In this document: positions 1 through 6,026 of the stretch, piece after piece | How the letters are laid out: each line of letters starts with the position of its first letter | Position numbering within the stretch: position 1 is the stretch's first letter | Assembly: GCA_017880825.1 (NCBI GenBank) | Contig: JADGRN010000054.1 | Location: 1-8,829, forward strand | DNA length: 8,829 nucleotides | Direction of reading: 5' to 3' | Origin: Methylophilaceae bacterium | GTDB lineage: Bacteria; Pseudomonadota; Gammaproteobacteria; Burkholderiales; Methylophilaceae | Program-made: the position numbers and the translations under genes | The notes under the pieces: generated by a model | What the model was told of the DNA's origin: nothing | Databases searched by the model: none | Seen by the model: only the letters and a program-made list of their open reading frames with translations

Positions 1-678
1 TATGAGCATGACCAGCTGACCTTCGGCCAGATCTATGCCTATAGTGAAAACTTTGTACTGCCCTTCTCACACGATGAAGTGGTGCATGGCAAACGCTCGT
101 TGCTGGACAAAATGCCCGGTGATGCCTGGCAGAAATTTGCCAATCTGCGCCTGTTGCTGACTTACCAGATGACCTACCCCGGCAAAAAACTCAACTTTAT
201 GGGCAATGAGTTTGGCCAAGGGCGCGAATGGAATGTGAATAACCCGTTAGACTGGTCTTTGCTTGATATCCACTGGCATAGCGGCGTGCAGCACCTGATG
301 CGCGATCTGGGGAAACTCTACAAGGAAGTGCCGGCATTGCATGAGCAGGATTTTGTCTACCAAGGCTTTGACTGGATTGACTGTCACGATTCCGACCAGT
401 CCATCATCAGCTACCAGCGGCGCGCGCGCGATGGCAGCGTGGTGCTGGTAATACTCAATTTCACGCCCGTGCTACGTCAAGGTTATCGCATTGGCGTACC
501 TGCTGCCGGACATTATCGCGAACTGGTAAACAGTGATGCCGAGTGCTACGGCGGTAGCAACCAGGGCAATGGCATTGGGCTGCAAAGCGAGGATCAAGCC
601 TGGATGGGTCACGCACAATCGGTATTAATCACACTGCCGCCACTGGCTGGCGTAGTGTTACAATTGCAAAAATCCTGA
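1..678 (+). CDS. glgB: 1,4-alpha-glucan branching enzyme GlgB, C-terminal part (5' end outside window)
   Basis: GlgB cuts alpha-1,4-glucan chains and re-attaches them through alpha-1,6 bonds, making the branches of glycogen in the cytoplasm. The reading frame is open from base 1 and ends at TGA 676-678, so 225 C-terminal residues are visible out of a family length usually above 600. Near the start is the GH13 conserved region with the sequence [11 protein letters not shown] (residues 21-31). It holds the His-Asp pair (H24, D25), in which the Asp stabilises the transition state. The [13 protein letters not shown] stretch that follows is typical of GlgB rather than of other amylases. The rest matches the C-terminal beta-sandwich domain (all-beta, with NFTPV and TLPPLA motifs). 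The catalytic nucleophile and acid/base residues lie upstream of the window. pgi follows on the same strand after 142 bases, which fits a glycogen / hexose-phosphate gene group. Confidence 0.96.
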   Translation, partial: YEHDQLTFGQIYAYSENFVLPFSHDEVVHGKRSLLDKMPGDAWQKFANLRLLLTYQMTYPGKKLNFMGNEFGQGREWNVNNPLDWSLLDIHWHSGVQHLMRDLGKLYKEVPALHEQDFVYQGFDWIDCHDSDQSIISYQRRARDGSVVLVILNFTPVLRQGYRIGVPAAGHYRELVNSDAECYGGSNQGNGIGLQSEDQAWMGHAQSVLITLPPLAGVVLQLQKS

Positions 679-751
679 ATTAAAAACCTGCGCTAGAAAC
701 AGTATGGCAAATCCAAGCAACTTCCACGTATGGCAGCATATAGCCGCGCGT

Positions 752-777
752 CAGCAAGATATCGTCTTGCTGTTTCT
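752..777 (+). terminator. Hairpin after glgB, possible weak intrinsic terminator
   Basis: A perfect 8-bp stem pairs CAGCAAGA (752-759) with TCTTGCTG (765-772) around a 5-base loop and is followed by TTTCT. The T-run is short and interrupted, so termination would be weak. The 3' arm overlaps a competing stem in which AGAAACAG (695-702) pairs with CTGTTTCT (770-777), so only one of the two can form at a time. It could end glgB transcription or act as a leader structure for pgi. The 142-base gap holds nothing else I can support. Confidence 0.35.
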
Positions 778-820
778 GGGTATTGTGATACTCAAACGTG
801 AATCCTGATAGGTTTATCCC

Positions 821-2470
821 ATGTCCCGTCTAACTGACTCCGCCACCTGGCAAAAATTAATCGCACACAAACGCGAGATTGCAATGTTACATATGCGCGA
901 TCTATTTGATGCTGACCCATCGCGCTTTGATAAATTTTCAATTAAATTCAATGATATATTATTAGATTACTCCAAAAATCGTATCACCGAAGAAACCTTT
1001 TCACTACTGCTGGCTCTCGCTCGCGACTGCAACGTAGAGCAATGGCGTGGGCGCATGTTTACTGGTGAGAAAATCAATTCCACCGAAAACCATGCCGTAC
1101 TGCATACCGCGCTGCGTAACCGCGCTAACACGCCGGTATTGGTGGATGGCAAAGATGTCATGCCGGATGTAAACCGTGTACTGGCGCAAATGCGCGATTT
1201 TACGCAGCGAGTACGTAGTAGCGCATGGAAAGGCTACACCGGTAAAGCAATCACCGATGTGGTCAATATCGGCATCGGTGGTTCCGACCTGGGTCCGGTG
1301 ATGGCCTGTAATGCGCTTGAACCCTACGCCCGCCCTGATTTGCGTGCCCATTTCGTATCCAATGTCGACGGTGCCCACTTGGCCGTGACCTTGAAAAGCT
1401 GCAACCCGGAAACCACGCTATTTATCGTCGCTTCCAAAAGCTTTACTACGCAGGAAACACTGACCAACGCACGTTCAGCACGTGCTTGGTTCCTCCAAAC
1501 AGCTGTTGACGAAGCGCATATCGCCAAGCACTTTGTGGCACTTTCCACCAATGCCAAGGCGGTGGCGGCGTTCGGCATAGACACCGCCAATATGTTCGAA
1601 TTCTGGGACTGGGTGGGTGGGCGCTATTCGCTGTGGTCAGCCATTGGGCTATCGATTGCACTGTATGTCGGCATGGATAACTTTGAAGAGTTGTTGCAGG
1701 GCGGGTTCGAAATGGACCAACATTTCCGCAGCGCTCCACTAGAGAAAAACATGCCGGTGATCATGGCGCTAATCGGCATCTGGTCGAACAACTTCTGCGG
1801 CTCGCAGACGCACGCCATCTTGCCCTATGATCAGTCTCTCAACCGCCTTCCAGCCTATTTACAACAGGCTGATATGGAAAGTAACGGCAAGTTCGTAGAT
1901 CGCCAGGGCAATCACGTGGACTACTCTACTGGACCTATTGTCTGGGGCGAATCCGGCACTAATGGTCAGCATGCCTTCTACCAGCTTATCCATCAGGGCA
2001 ACAAACCGGTTCCTTGTGACTTCCTGATGCCGATGCAAACCCATTATCCCCTTGGTAAAAATGAGGGGGACCACCATAAAATACTGCTCTCGAACTTCCT
2101 CGCGCAGACCAAGGCACTGATGCGCGGCAAGACCGAAGCCGAAGCGCGGGCAGAACTCGAAGCCGCAGGCATGAGCGGCGAGGCACTGGAAAGACTGTTG
2201 CCGCACAAGCTATTTATGGGCAACCGCCCCACCAATTCCATTCTGTTCGATAAATTGACCCCGAAAACCCTGGGCATGTTGATTGCGCTGTATGAGCACA
2301 AGGTCTTTGTGCAGGGCATCATCTGGAACATCAACTCCTTCGATCAGTGGGGAGTGGAACTGGGCAAACAATTGGCGCAGAGTATTTTGCCGCAGCTGGA
2401 TGATACCGAGCTTGCACAAAACCATGACAGCTCGACTAACGGCCTAATCAATTACCTGAAATCTAGCTAG
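821..2470 (+). CDS. pgi: Glucose-6-phosphate isomerase
   Basis: Pgi interconverts glucose-6-phosphate and fructose-6-phosphate in the cytoplasm, linking glycolysis/gluconeogenesis to sugar-phosphate and glycogen synthesis. The 549-residue length equals the usual bacterial long form. Visible motifs are the phosphate-binding GIGGSDLGP (151-159) and SKSFTTQET (205-213), and family signature 1 beginning DWVGGRYS (263-270). Next come the catalytic base Glu353 in MESNGK, the ring-opening His384 in NGQHAFYQ, and signature 2, [10 protein letters not shown], ending in the conserved Lys516. All expected active-site residues are present. The chosen ATG has a modest ATAGG ribosome site (808-812) eight bases upstream and gives the normal N-terminus. 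It follows glgB on the same strand and converges on sppA. The hairpin between glgB and pgi could uncouple their expression. Confidence 0.98.
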   Translation: MSRLTDSATWQKLIAHKREIAMLHMRDLFDADPSRFDKFSIKFNDILLDYSKNRITEETFSLLLALARDCNVEQWRGRMFTGEKINSTENHAVLHTALRNRANTPVLVDGKDVMPDVNRVLAQMRDFTQRVRSSAWKGYTGKAITDVVNIGIGGSDLGPVMACNALEPYARPDLRAHFVSNVDGAHLAVTLKSCNPETTLFIVASKSFTTQETLTNARSARAWFLQTAVDEAHIAKHFVALSTNAKAVAAFGIDTANMFEFWDWVGGRYSLWSAIGLSIALYVGMDNFEELLQGGFEMDQHFRSAPLEKNMPVIMALIGIWSNNFCGSQTHAILPYDQSLNRLPAYLQQADMESNGKFVDRQGNHVDYSTGPIVWGESGTNGQHAFYQLIHQGNKPVPCDFLMPMQTHYPLGKNEGDHHKILLSNFLAQTKALMRGKTEAEARAELEAAGMSGEALERLLPHKLFMGNRPTNSILFDKLTPKTLGMLIALYEHKVFVQGIIWNINSFDQWGVELGKQLAQSILPQLDDTELAQNHDSSTNGLINYLKSS

Positions 2471-2474
2471 TACA

Positions 2475-2504
2475 GCGCGCTTACTTATGATTCAGCAAGC
2501 GCGC
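2475..2504. terminator. GC-rich inverted repeat between convergent pgi and sppA
   Basis: GCGCGCTT (2475-2482) and AAGCGCGC (2497-2504) form a perfect 8-bp stem with a 14-base loop, starting five bases after the pgi stop. It lies in the 100-base gap between two converging genes, where a two-way transcription end is expected. Neither strand shows a T-run after the stem, so it is not a standard intrinsic terminator. It may only stabilise 3' ends. Confidence 0.35.
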
Positions 2505-2570
2505 CCCATCACGAATGAATGTGGTGGTGATTAACTTCGAGACGGAGCCCGGCATAAACTAGCGCGCAAC

Positions 2571-3557
2571 TTAATGCAGGTGAATATTGCTGCCGATAAG
2601 CGTATTGGTCATGGATGCCCCGAAGCGTTTGGCAAAGCGGTCAGCAAGGCCTTCATGGGTGGTGAAATCGACAATATTGTCCTGCTTGATGATTTCACGT
2701 GCCACATATTCCGAGCTGCCCAAGCCATCGGCAAGACCCATCTCAATACTGGTTTCGCCACTCCAGAACAAGCCGCTGAATATTTCCGGCGTTTCTTTGA
2801 GGCGATTGCCGCGGCCTTCACGCACAACTGCAATAAATTGCTGGTGAATTTGATCAAGCATCTGCTGTGCAAACTCCTGGTGCTTTGGGTTTACCGGGGA
2901 AAATGGGTCAAGAATCGCCTTATTTTCGCCTGCTGTTAAAAGTCTGCGTTCCACTCCCAATTTTTGCATGGTGCCGGTAAAACCGAAGCCATCCATCAAT
3001 ACACCAATCGAACCCACAATACTGGCCTTATCCACATAAATCTTGTCGGCTGCCACTGCGATGTAATAACCGCCGGAGGCGCAAATATCCTCAACTACCG
3101 CATAAACCGGGATGTTCGGATGCAACTTGCGTTGTCGCCTGATTTCATCATTGATGATCCCCGCTTGCACCGGACTGCCGCCAGGGCTGTTGATACGCAG
3201 AATGATGCCTTTAGTATGCTTGTTGTCATAAGCGGACTGCAGGCTGGCAATGGCAGAATCTGCCGTGATTTCGGCATTGCTGCCGATTTCACCCTGAAAA
3301 TCGATCAATGCAGTATGGTCAGTAACGGCACCGGCGCCTCCACCTATCCAGTCCAGTGCATAAAACAGCAACACAAACAGGTAGGCAAAAGTCAGGGATT
3401 TAAAAAAGATGCCCCAGTGCCGGGCACGCCGCTGCTCCTTGAGCGCAGAAAACACCAACTTCTCCAAGGTCTGGTGTTGCCAATCAGCTTCATTTGGGTG
3501 CTGTTCATTTTGCTGCTGTCCGCCTTGATTGGCTGGCTGGTTTTCGTGTTCAGACAT
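2571..3557 (-). CDS. sppA: SppA-type signal peptide peptidase (S49 family), membrane-anchored
   Basis: S49 peptidases digest leftover signal peptides and membrane-embedded fragments using a Ser/Lys dyad. This 328-residue protein is the short, single-domain form, about half the size of E. coli SppA. A hydrophilic Gln/Asn-rich cytoplasmic head (about 1-45) is followed by one hydrophobic segment (about 50-70, LTFAYLFVLLFYAL), probably a signal anchor that places the protease domain outside the inner membrane. The conserved RINSPGGS (121-128) lies near the oxyanion site. The nucleophile is Ser161 in ASGGYY, and the general base is Lys213 in GENKAILDPF. SGLFWSGE and the GLADGLG motif (274-280) are also typical. 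It is the last gene of the rluC operon, and its ATG lies inside the end of the Rieske gene (8-base overlap). An AGAAAG ribosome site precedes the start. The catalytic residues make the family secure; the substrate is inferred. Confidence 0.93.
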   Translation of the reverse strand: MSEHENQPANQGGQQQNEQHPNEADWQHQTLEKLVFSALKEQRRARHWGIFFKSLTFAYLFVLLFYALDWIGGGAGAVTDHTALIDFQGEIGSNAEITADSAIASLQSAYDNKHTKGIILRINSPGGSPVQAGIINDEIRRQRKLHPNIPVYAVVEDICASGGYYIAVAADKIYVDKASIVGSIGVLMDGFGFTGTMQKLGVERRLLTAGENKAILDPFSPVNPKHQEFAQQMLDQIHQQFIAVVREGRGNRLKETPEIFSGLFWSGETSIEMGLADGLGSSEYVAREIIKQDNIVDFTTHEGLADRFAKRFGASMTNTLIGSNIHLH

Positions 3558-3912
3558 GCTTGATACTTTCTAAAATAAGATAAATTGCGTTGTCTTGCTC
3601 AATGACTTTCAGCGCTTCCAGGCTACGCCCCTTGCACGGACCCATGACACAGTAACCAGTCTGAGGCTGATAATGCGCGCCATGTGTGGCACAAATGAGA
3701 TAATGGCGTGTCAGGTCGAAGAAATCGCCTTCCTGCCAATCCAGTTCTACAAAAACATGTGCGCAACGATTGACATAGGCATAAGGCGTGCCATTGTAGC
3801 GCACTACAAATCCAGTGACGCGCTCGCCCAGCTCAGGCAGGCCAAAACGCACGCCAAGCGCCTTCTCCTGCAGTTCCCCACTCTTACAAATCAAGCGTTT
3901 ATTATCAGCCAT
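3550..3912 (-). CDS. Small soluble Rieske [2Fe-2S] protein
   Basis: This is a 120-residue protein made of a single Rieske domain. The cluster ligands are Cys50 and His52 in NRCAHVF, and Cys74 and His77 in CATHG. The downstream GxCxxGPCKG-like loop (about 86-94) closes the cluster site. There is no signal peptide or membrane anchor, so it is not the Rieske subunit of a bc1 complex. It resembles the ferredoxin-like Rieske proteins that pass electrons to oxygenases or reductases, but no such partner lies in this window. The longer-than-usual insert between the two ligand pairs (53-73, WQEGDFFDLTRHY) is shared by this group as I know it. It overlaps the HAD phosphatase gene upstream by 22 bases and sppA downstream by 8, so translation of the three is probably linked. 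The ribosome site is weak, as expected for coupling. The physiological role is unknown. Confidence 0.9.
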   Translation of the reverse strand: MADNKRLICKSGELQEKALGVRFGLPELGERVTGFVVRYNGTPYAYVNRCAHVFVELDWQEGDFFDLTRHYLICATHGAHYQPQTGYCVMGPCKGRSLEALKVIEQDNAIYLILESIKHV

Positions 3913-4547
3913 TGCCGTAGTTTAGTAAAACTATCAAAATGTGCCAACGGCATGTGCGGTAGCAGGGATTGCAATGGATGTGCACCATAGGTAACGGCAA
4001 GGCTTACCACCCCTGCATTCTGCGCCATTTCCAGGTCGTGGCTGGTATCGCCCACCATCAAGGTGCGTTCTGCCGCCACGCCCAGTTCATCCATCAATTC
4101 ATTCAGCATTTGCGGATCGGGTTTGGATCGGCACTCATCGACACAGCGTGTGGCACTGAAATACCTGGACAAACCACTGCGCTCCAATGATTTGTTAAGT
4201 CCATTCCTGCCCTTACCCGTCGCCACTGCCAGCAGGAAACCTTGTGACTCAAGCTCGCTGACGGTTTCTGCCACACCATCAAACAGCGGCGTTTGTTCAT
4301 CTCGTGCATGGTAATGAAAACGATAGCGCGCAACCAATTGTTGAAATTGTATCTCACCAAGTTCGCCAAACAACACGGCCACGGCCTCGTAAAGCCCCAG
4401 GCCTATGACATAGCCGGCAGCCGAGGCCTCAGGCACCGGCAGGCCGACATCCGCACTGGCTTCGCTAATACAATCAATAATCATCTGTGTTGAATTTGCC
4501 AGTGTGCCGTCCCAGTCGAATACAATCAGATCAAATCTTTGAGGCAT
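3891..4547 (-). CDS. HAD-superfamily hydrolase, phosphoglycolate-phosphatase-like
   Basis: This 218-residue haloacid-dehalogenase phosphatase has all four motifs. Motif I is FDWDGTL with nucleophile Asp11 and Asp13. Motif II is ATGKGR with Thr110. Motif III is SKPDP with Lys142. Motif IV is GDTSHD with Asp167 and Asp171, which bind Mg2+. The helical cap between motifs I and II (about 18-95) marks subclass IA, the group holding Gph (2-phosphoglycolate phosphatase) and pyrophosphatase PpaX. The exact substrate cannot be read from the sequence, so I leave the symbol blank. The gene starts only 5 bases after the rluC stop, without a convincing Shine-Dalgarno, and ends inside the next gene. Both points suggest translational coupling within the operon. 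A detoxifying, housekeeping phosphatase role is the usual guess for this position. Confidence 0.93.
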   Translation of the reverse strand: MPQRFDLIVFDWDGTLANSTQMIIDCISEASADVGLPVPEASAAGYVIGLGLYEAVAVLFGELGEIQFQQLVARYRFHYHARDEQTPLFDGVAETVSELESQGFLLAVATGKGRNGLNKSLERSGLSRYFSATRCVDECRSKPDPQMLNELMDELGVAAERTLMVGDTSHDLEMAQNAGVVSLAVTYGAHPLQSLLPHMPLAHFDSFTKLRQWLIINA

Positions 4548-4552
4548 GTTTA

Positions 4553-5506
4553 CTAGGCTTTCTCGGCTTCCAGACGTTGCATGAATTTCTCTAATTCTGC
4601 TGGCAAAGGGGCTATCAGTTTGAGTTTCTCACCAGAAAGCGGATGGCGGATGCTGGTTTCAGCCGAATGCAGAAACATGCGCTTCAGGCCGCGCTTTTGC
4701 ATGGCTTTGTTGACGGCAAAATCGCCATATTTATCGTCACCCGCGATCGGGAAACCTAAATGCGCAAGTTGTACGCGTAATTGATGGGTACGACCGGTAA
4801 TCAGCTGCGCTTCCAGCAAACTAAAATCACCGAGGTTTTTGCGTAAGTGAAAAATGGTCTCGGATTCCTGGCCATCATCCTGCACCGATACGCGGCGCTC
4901 ACCGCTAGCTAATACATATTTCTGCAGCGGCAACACCACGCGCTTCTTCTTTTCAGTCCATATGCCATGCACCAGCATCACATAGCGTTTGTCAGTCTGG
5001 TTATTGCGTATCGCCTCATGCAACGCAACCAGGGCCGCCCGCTTTTTAGCCAGCATCAGCACGCCGGAGGTTTCACGGTCCAACCGATGCACCAGTTCCA
5101 GAAACTTGGCATGCGGACGCTCCATGCGCAGCTGCTCGATCACTCCACGGCTGATGCCGCTACCGCCGTGCACGGCGAAACCGGCGGGTTTGTCGATGAC
5201 CAGTAGCGCTTCATCTTCGAAAATAATCGCCTGATCAAAACGTGGCGCGACGACTGCCTGCGTGTCAGGTTGTTGCTTGCTGGCTGCTCTGATCGGCGGG
5301 ATACGCACCAGATCGCCCAATACCAGGCGATAAGTGGCATCGATGCGCTTGCTGTTGACGCGCACTTCCCCGCTACGCAGGATGCGATACAAATGGCTTT
5401 TGGGAACGCCTTTGAGCTGCTTGGCGAGAAAATTGTCGATGCGCTGGCCTTCCGACCCTTCATCGATAGTGAGCGTGCTCACACTTGCTTTGCTTATATT
5501 AGACAT
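4553..5506 (-). CDS. rluC: 23S rRNA pseudouridine synthase RluC
   Basis: RluC converts uridines at the peptidyl-transferase region of 23S rRNA (U955, U2504 and U2580 in E. coli) to pseudouridine. The 317-residue product has an N-terminal S4 RNA-binding domain (about 20-75, with QRIDNFLAK and SGEVRVNSKR). The catalytic domain follows, with the RluA-family motif HRLDRETSG (140-148), in which Asp143 is the nucleophile. ITGRTHQLRVQLAHLG and DDKYGD complete the active site. The length and the HRLDRETSG variant favour RluC over RluD. The frame is open 25 codons further upstream, but I chose the ATG at 5506. It has an AGGTGAG ribosome site directly in front, gives the normal family N-terminus, and avoids translating through a perfect inverted repeat. 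rluC is the first gene of the operon and is divergent from rne, an arrangement also found in E. coli. Confidence 0.95.
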   Translation of the reverse strand: MSNISKASVSTLTIDEGSEGQRIDNFLAKQLKGVPKSHLYRILRSGEVRVNSKRIDATYRLVLGDLVRIPPIRAASKQQPDTQAVVAPRFDQAIIFEDEALLVIDKPAGFAVHGGSGISRGVIEQLRMERPHAKFLELVHRLDRETSGVLMLAKKRAALVALHEAIRNNQTDKRYVMLVHGIWTEKKKRVVLPLQKYVLASGERRVSVQDDGQESETIFHLRKNLGDFSLLEAQLITGRTHQLRVQLAHLGFPIAGDDKYGDFAVNKAMQKRGLKRMFLHSAETSIRHPLSGEKLKLIAPLPAELEKFMQRLEAEKA

Positions 5507-5523
5507 CTCACCTATACTACGGA

Positions 5524-5561
5524 ATTCCCGAAGAAAATGCGCTAAGCGCTTATTCGGGAAT
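5524..5561. repeat. Perfect inverted repeat in the rluC leader
   Basis: ATTCCCGAA (5524-5532) and TTCGGGAAT (5553-5561) are perfect 9-base inverted arms. Between them GCGC-TAA-GCGC (5539-5549) forms a small second stem. It lies 17 bases before the rluC start, just upstream of its ribosome site. It could fold in the mRNA leader or be a dimeric-regulator site in DNA. It is not followed by a T-run on either strand. Confidence 0.6.
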
Positions 5562-5611
5562 GAATTAACAGTGATAAACAAATACCTTGGTTAATCTCGC
5601 TCGCCAATTAA

Positions 5612-5642
5612 AATATGTAGCGAATTTGATATACAACATATT
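5612..5642. repeat. Inverted repeat, AT-rich, possible promoter-area operator
   Basis: AATATGT (5612-5618) and ACATATT (5636-5642) are perfect 7-base arms spaced by 17 bases. The segment is AT-rich, about 110-135 bases upstream of rluC, where a promoter could lie. On the minus strand a loose TTGTAT / TTTTAA pair (5631-5636 and 5608-5613) is spaced 17 bases apart and overlaps the repeat. Arms this short may be chance. Confidence 0.3.
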
Positions 5643-5712
5643 GCGCTCAAGCCGCCGCAGACGATATTGCTTAATGCAACGCGCGGCCAGGATTTGCTGG
5701 ATAAACTGAATT

Positions 5713-5733
5713 TTAGCCGATATTGACGGCTAA
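5713..5733. repeat. Inverted repeat TTAGCCG-N7-CGGCTAA
   Basis: Perfect 7-base arms (5713-5719 and 5727-5733) with a 7-base spacer. There is no T-run after the hairpin on either strand, so it is better read as a protein-binding palindrome or an isolated RNA stem than as a terminator. Confidence 0.45.
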
Positions 5734-5738
5734 GCTGA

Positions 5739-5760
5739 GACAGAATCAGTGACAGAATCA
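5739..5760. repeat. Tandem direct repeat of GACAGAATCA
   Basis: GACAGAATCA occurs at 5739-5748 and again at 5751-5760, a 12-base period, directly after the 5713-5733 palindrome. A second pair, GTTTTCG at 5784-5790 and 5794-5800, repeats with a 10-base period. Such spaced pairs are common in operators, but no regulator can be named. Confidence 0.45.
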
Positions 5761-5846
5761 ATTGCATAGAGGCTCACCCGACAGTTTTCGAGTGTTTTCG
5801 TTAACAAATTCAATCTGATATCTTTTTAGCATGAGGTGTCGGTTAA

Positions 5847-5910
5847 GTCTTTTTCCCGCACGTGGAAAAGACCGGTCGCGATGATCGTGACCATGCGGGT
5901 TTTCTCTCCT
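5847..5910 (+). promoter_or_regulatory. Structured rne leader with alternative stems and a terminator-like hairpin
   Basis: Three stems can be drawn. Stem A pairs 5847-5856 with 5864-5872 (GTCTTTTTCC with GGAAAAGAC, one bulged T). Stem B is GGTCGCGA-TGA-TCGTGACC (5874-5892), 8 bp with one G-U pair and a three-base loop. Stem C pairs CCCGCA (5855-5860) with TGCGGG (5894-5899), encloses B, and is followed by TTTTCTCT. A and C share bases 5855-5856 and cannot coexist, while B fits either. C plus the T-rich run looks like an attenuator. RNase E mRNA is leader-regulated in E. coli; whether this leader does the same job is inference. Confidence 0.45.
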
Positions 5911-5916
5911 GCTTGA

Positions 5917-5938
5917 GGACTGAATGAATACTCAGTCC
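5917..5938 (+). promoter_or_regulatory. Hairpin over the start of the 28-codon leader ORF
   Basis: GGACTGA (5917-5923) pairs perfectly with TCAGTCC (5932-5938), 7 bp with an 8-base loop. It covers part of the GAGG ribosome site (5915-5918) and places the ATG (5924) in the loop. The 5' arm can instead pair with TTCAGTC at 5946-5952, which leaves a different loop. It may gate entry into the leader ORF. Confidence 0.4.
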
Positions 5939-6010
5939 ATAGTAGTTCAGTCTCTCACTCCAGCCATCCTCCTGCCGTTTTACACGGCAAGGTCTGCATG
6001 CCCGCTATGA
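5924..6010 (+). CDS. Candidate 28-residue leader peptide upstream of rne
   Basis: A short ORF starts at ATG 5924 with a good GAGG ribosome site (5915-5918) five bases upstream, and ends at TGA 6008-6010, 16 bases before the rne ATG. The product begins [10 protein letters not shown] and continues through a hydrophobic [10 protein letters not shown] stretch to a final ACPL. I recognise no family. Its stop lies in the loop of the hairpin that holds the rne Shine-Dalgarno, so a ribosome finishing this ORF would open that hairpin. It could therefore set rne translation rather than make a functional peptide. Such short ORFs occur often by chance. The ribosome site and the placement of the stop are the only positive evidence. 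Confidence 0.3.
   Translation: MNTQSIVVQSLTPAILLPFYTARSACPL
5971..5992 (+). promoter_or_regulatory. Hairpin in the rne leader
   Basis: TGCCGT (5973-5978) pairs with ACGGCA (5984-5989) around TTTAC. CC/GG adds two pairs beyond a bulged A5990. It lies between the leader-ORF start hairpin and the hairpin at the rne ribosome site, inside the 28-codon ORF. Confidence 0.45.
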
Positions 6011-6019
6011 GCGCGGGAG
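6001..6019 (+). promoter_or_regulatory. Hairpin sequestering the rne ribosome binding site
   Basis: CCCGC (6001-6005) pairs with GCGGG (6013-6017). An alternative register uses CGCT/AGCG with a bulged C. The 3' arm includes the first three G bases of the rne Shine-Dalgarno GGGAG (6015-6019), which sits seven bases before ATG 6027. Folding would reduce ribosome access, and opening would expose it. The upstream GCGGG at 5895-5899 is a possible competitor for the 6001-6005 arm. Confidence 0.45.
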
Positions 6020-6026
6020 TCACACA

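Larger units (their letters stand above)
5507..6026. other. Intergenic region between divergent rluC and rne
   Basis: This 520-base stretch must hold the promoters and 5' leaders of both rluC (-) and rne (+). On the rluC side are two inverted repeats (5524-5561 and 5612-5642). In the centre are an inverted repeat (5713-5733), a 10-base direct repeat (5739-5760) and a 7-base repeat spaced one helical turn apart (5784-5800). From about 5831 to 6026 nearly every segment can pair, and short ORFs cover almost all of it. I could not pick a convincing sigma-70 promoter on either strand. The candidates (for example TATCTT at 5819-5824 for rne) match only about four of six -10 bases and have poor -35 partners. 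Confidence 0.7.

Noticed and set aside
704..808. 34-codon ORF between glgB and pgi with a short hydrophobic stretch (DIVLLFLGIVIL)
   Set aside because: It has no Shine-Dalgarno and is built over a perfect hairpin (752-772), and the product resembles nothing I know. Its composition is explained by the non-coding structure.
671..808. AATCCTGA at 671-678 and 801-808, resembling an 8-base target duplication around a small insertion
   Set aside because: The enclosed segment has no terminal inverted repeats and no similarity to a mobile element I know. The first copy is the glgB stop region. Most likely coincidence.
2964..3563. 199-codon + strand frame opposite sppA
   Set aside because: The minus strand encodes a clear S49 peptidase with catalytic residues across the same bases. 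The plus-strand translation shows no domain.
5507..5581. Longer rluC reading frame starting at 5581 (25 extra codons)
   Set aside because: The extra codons run through the 5524-5561 inverted repeat and do not resemble the RluC N-terminus. The ATG at 5506 has its own AGGTGAG ribosome site and gives the normal length.
5795..5829. Candidate sigma-70 promoter for rne (TTTTCG or TTAACA with TATCTT or TTTTAG)
   Set aside because: Only three to four of six bases match at each box and the spacings are poor, so not listed as a feature.
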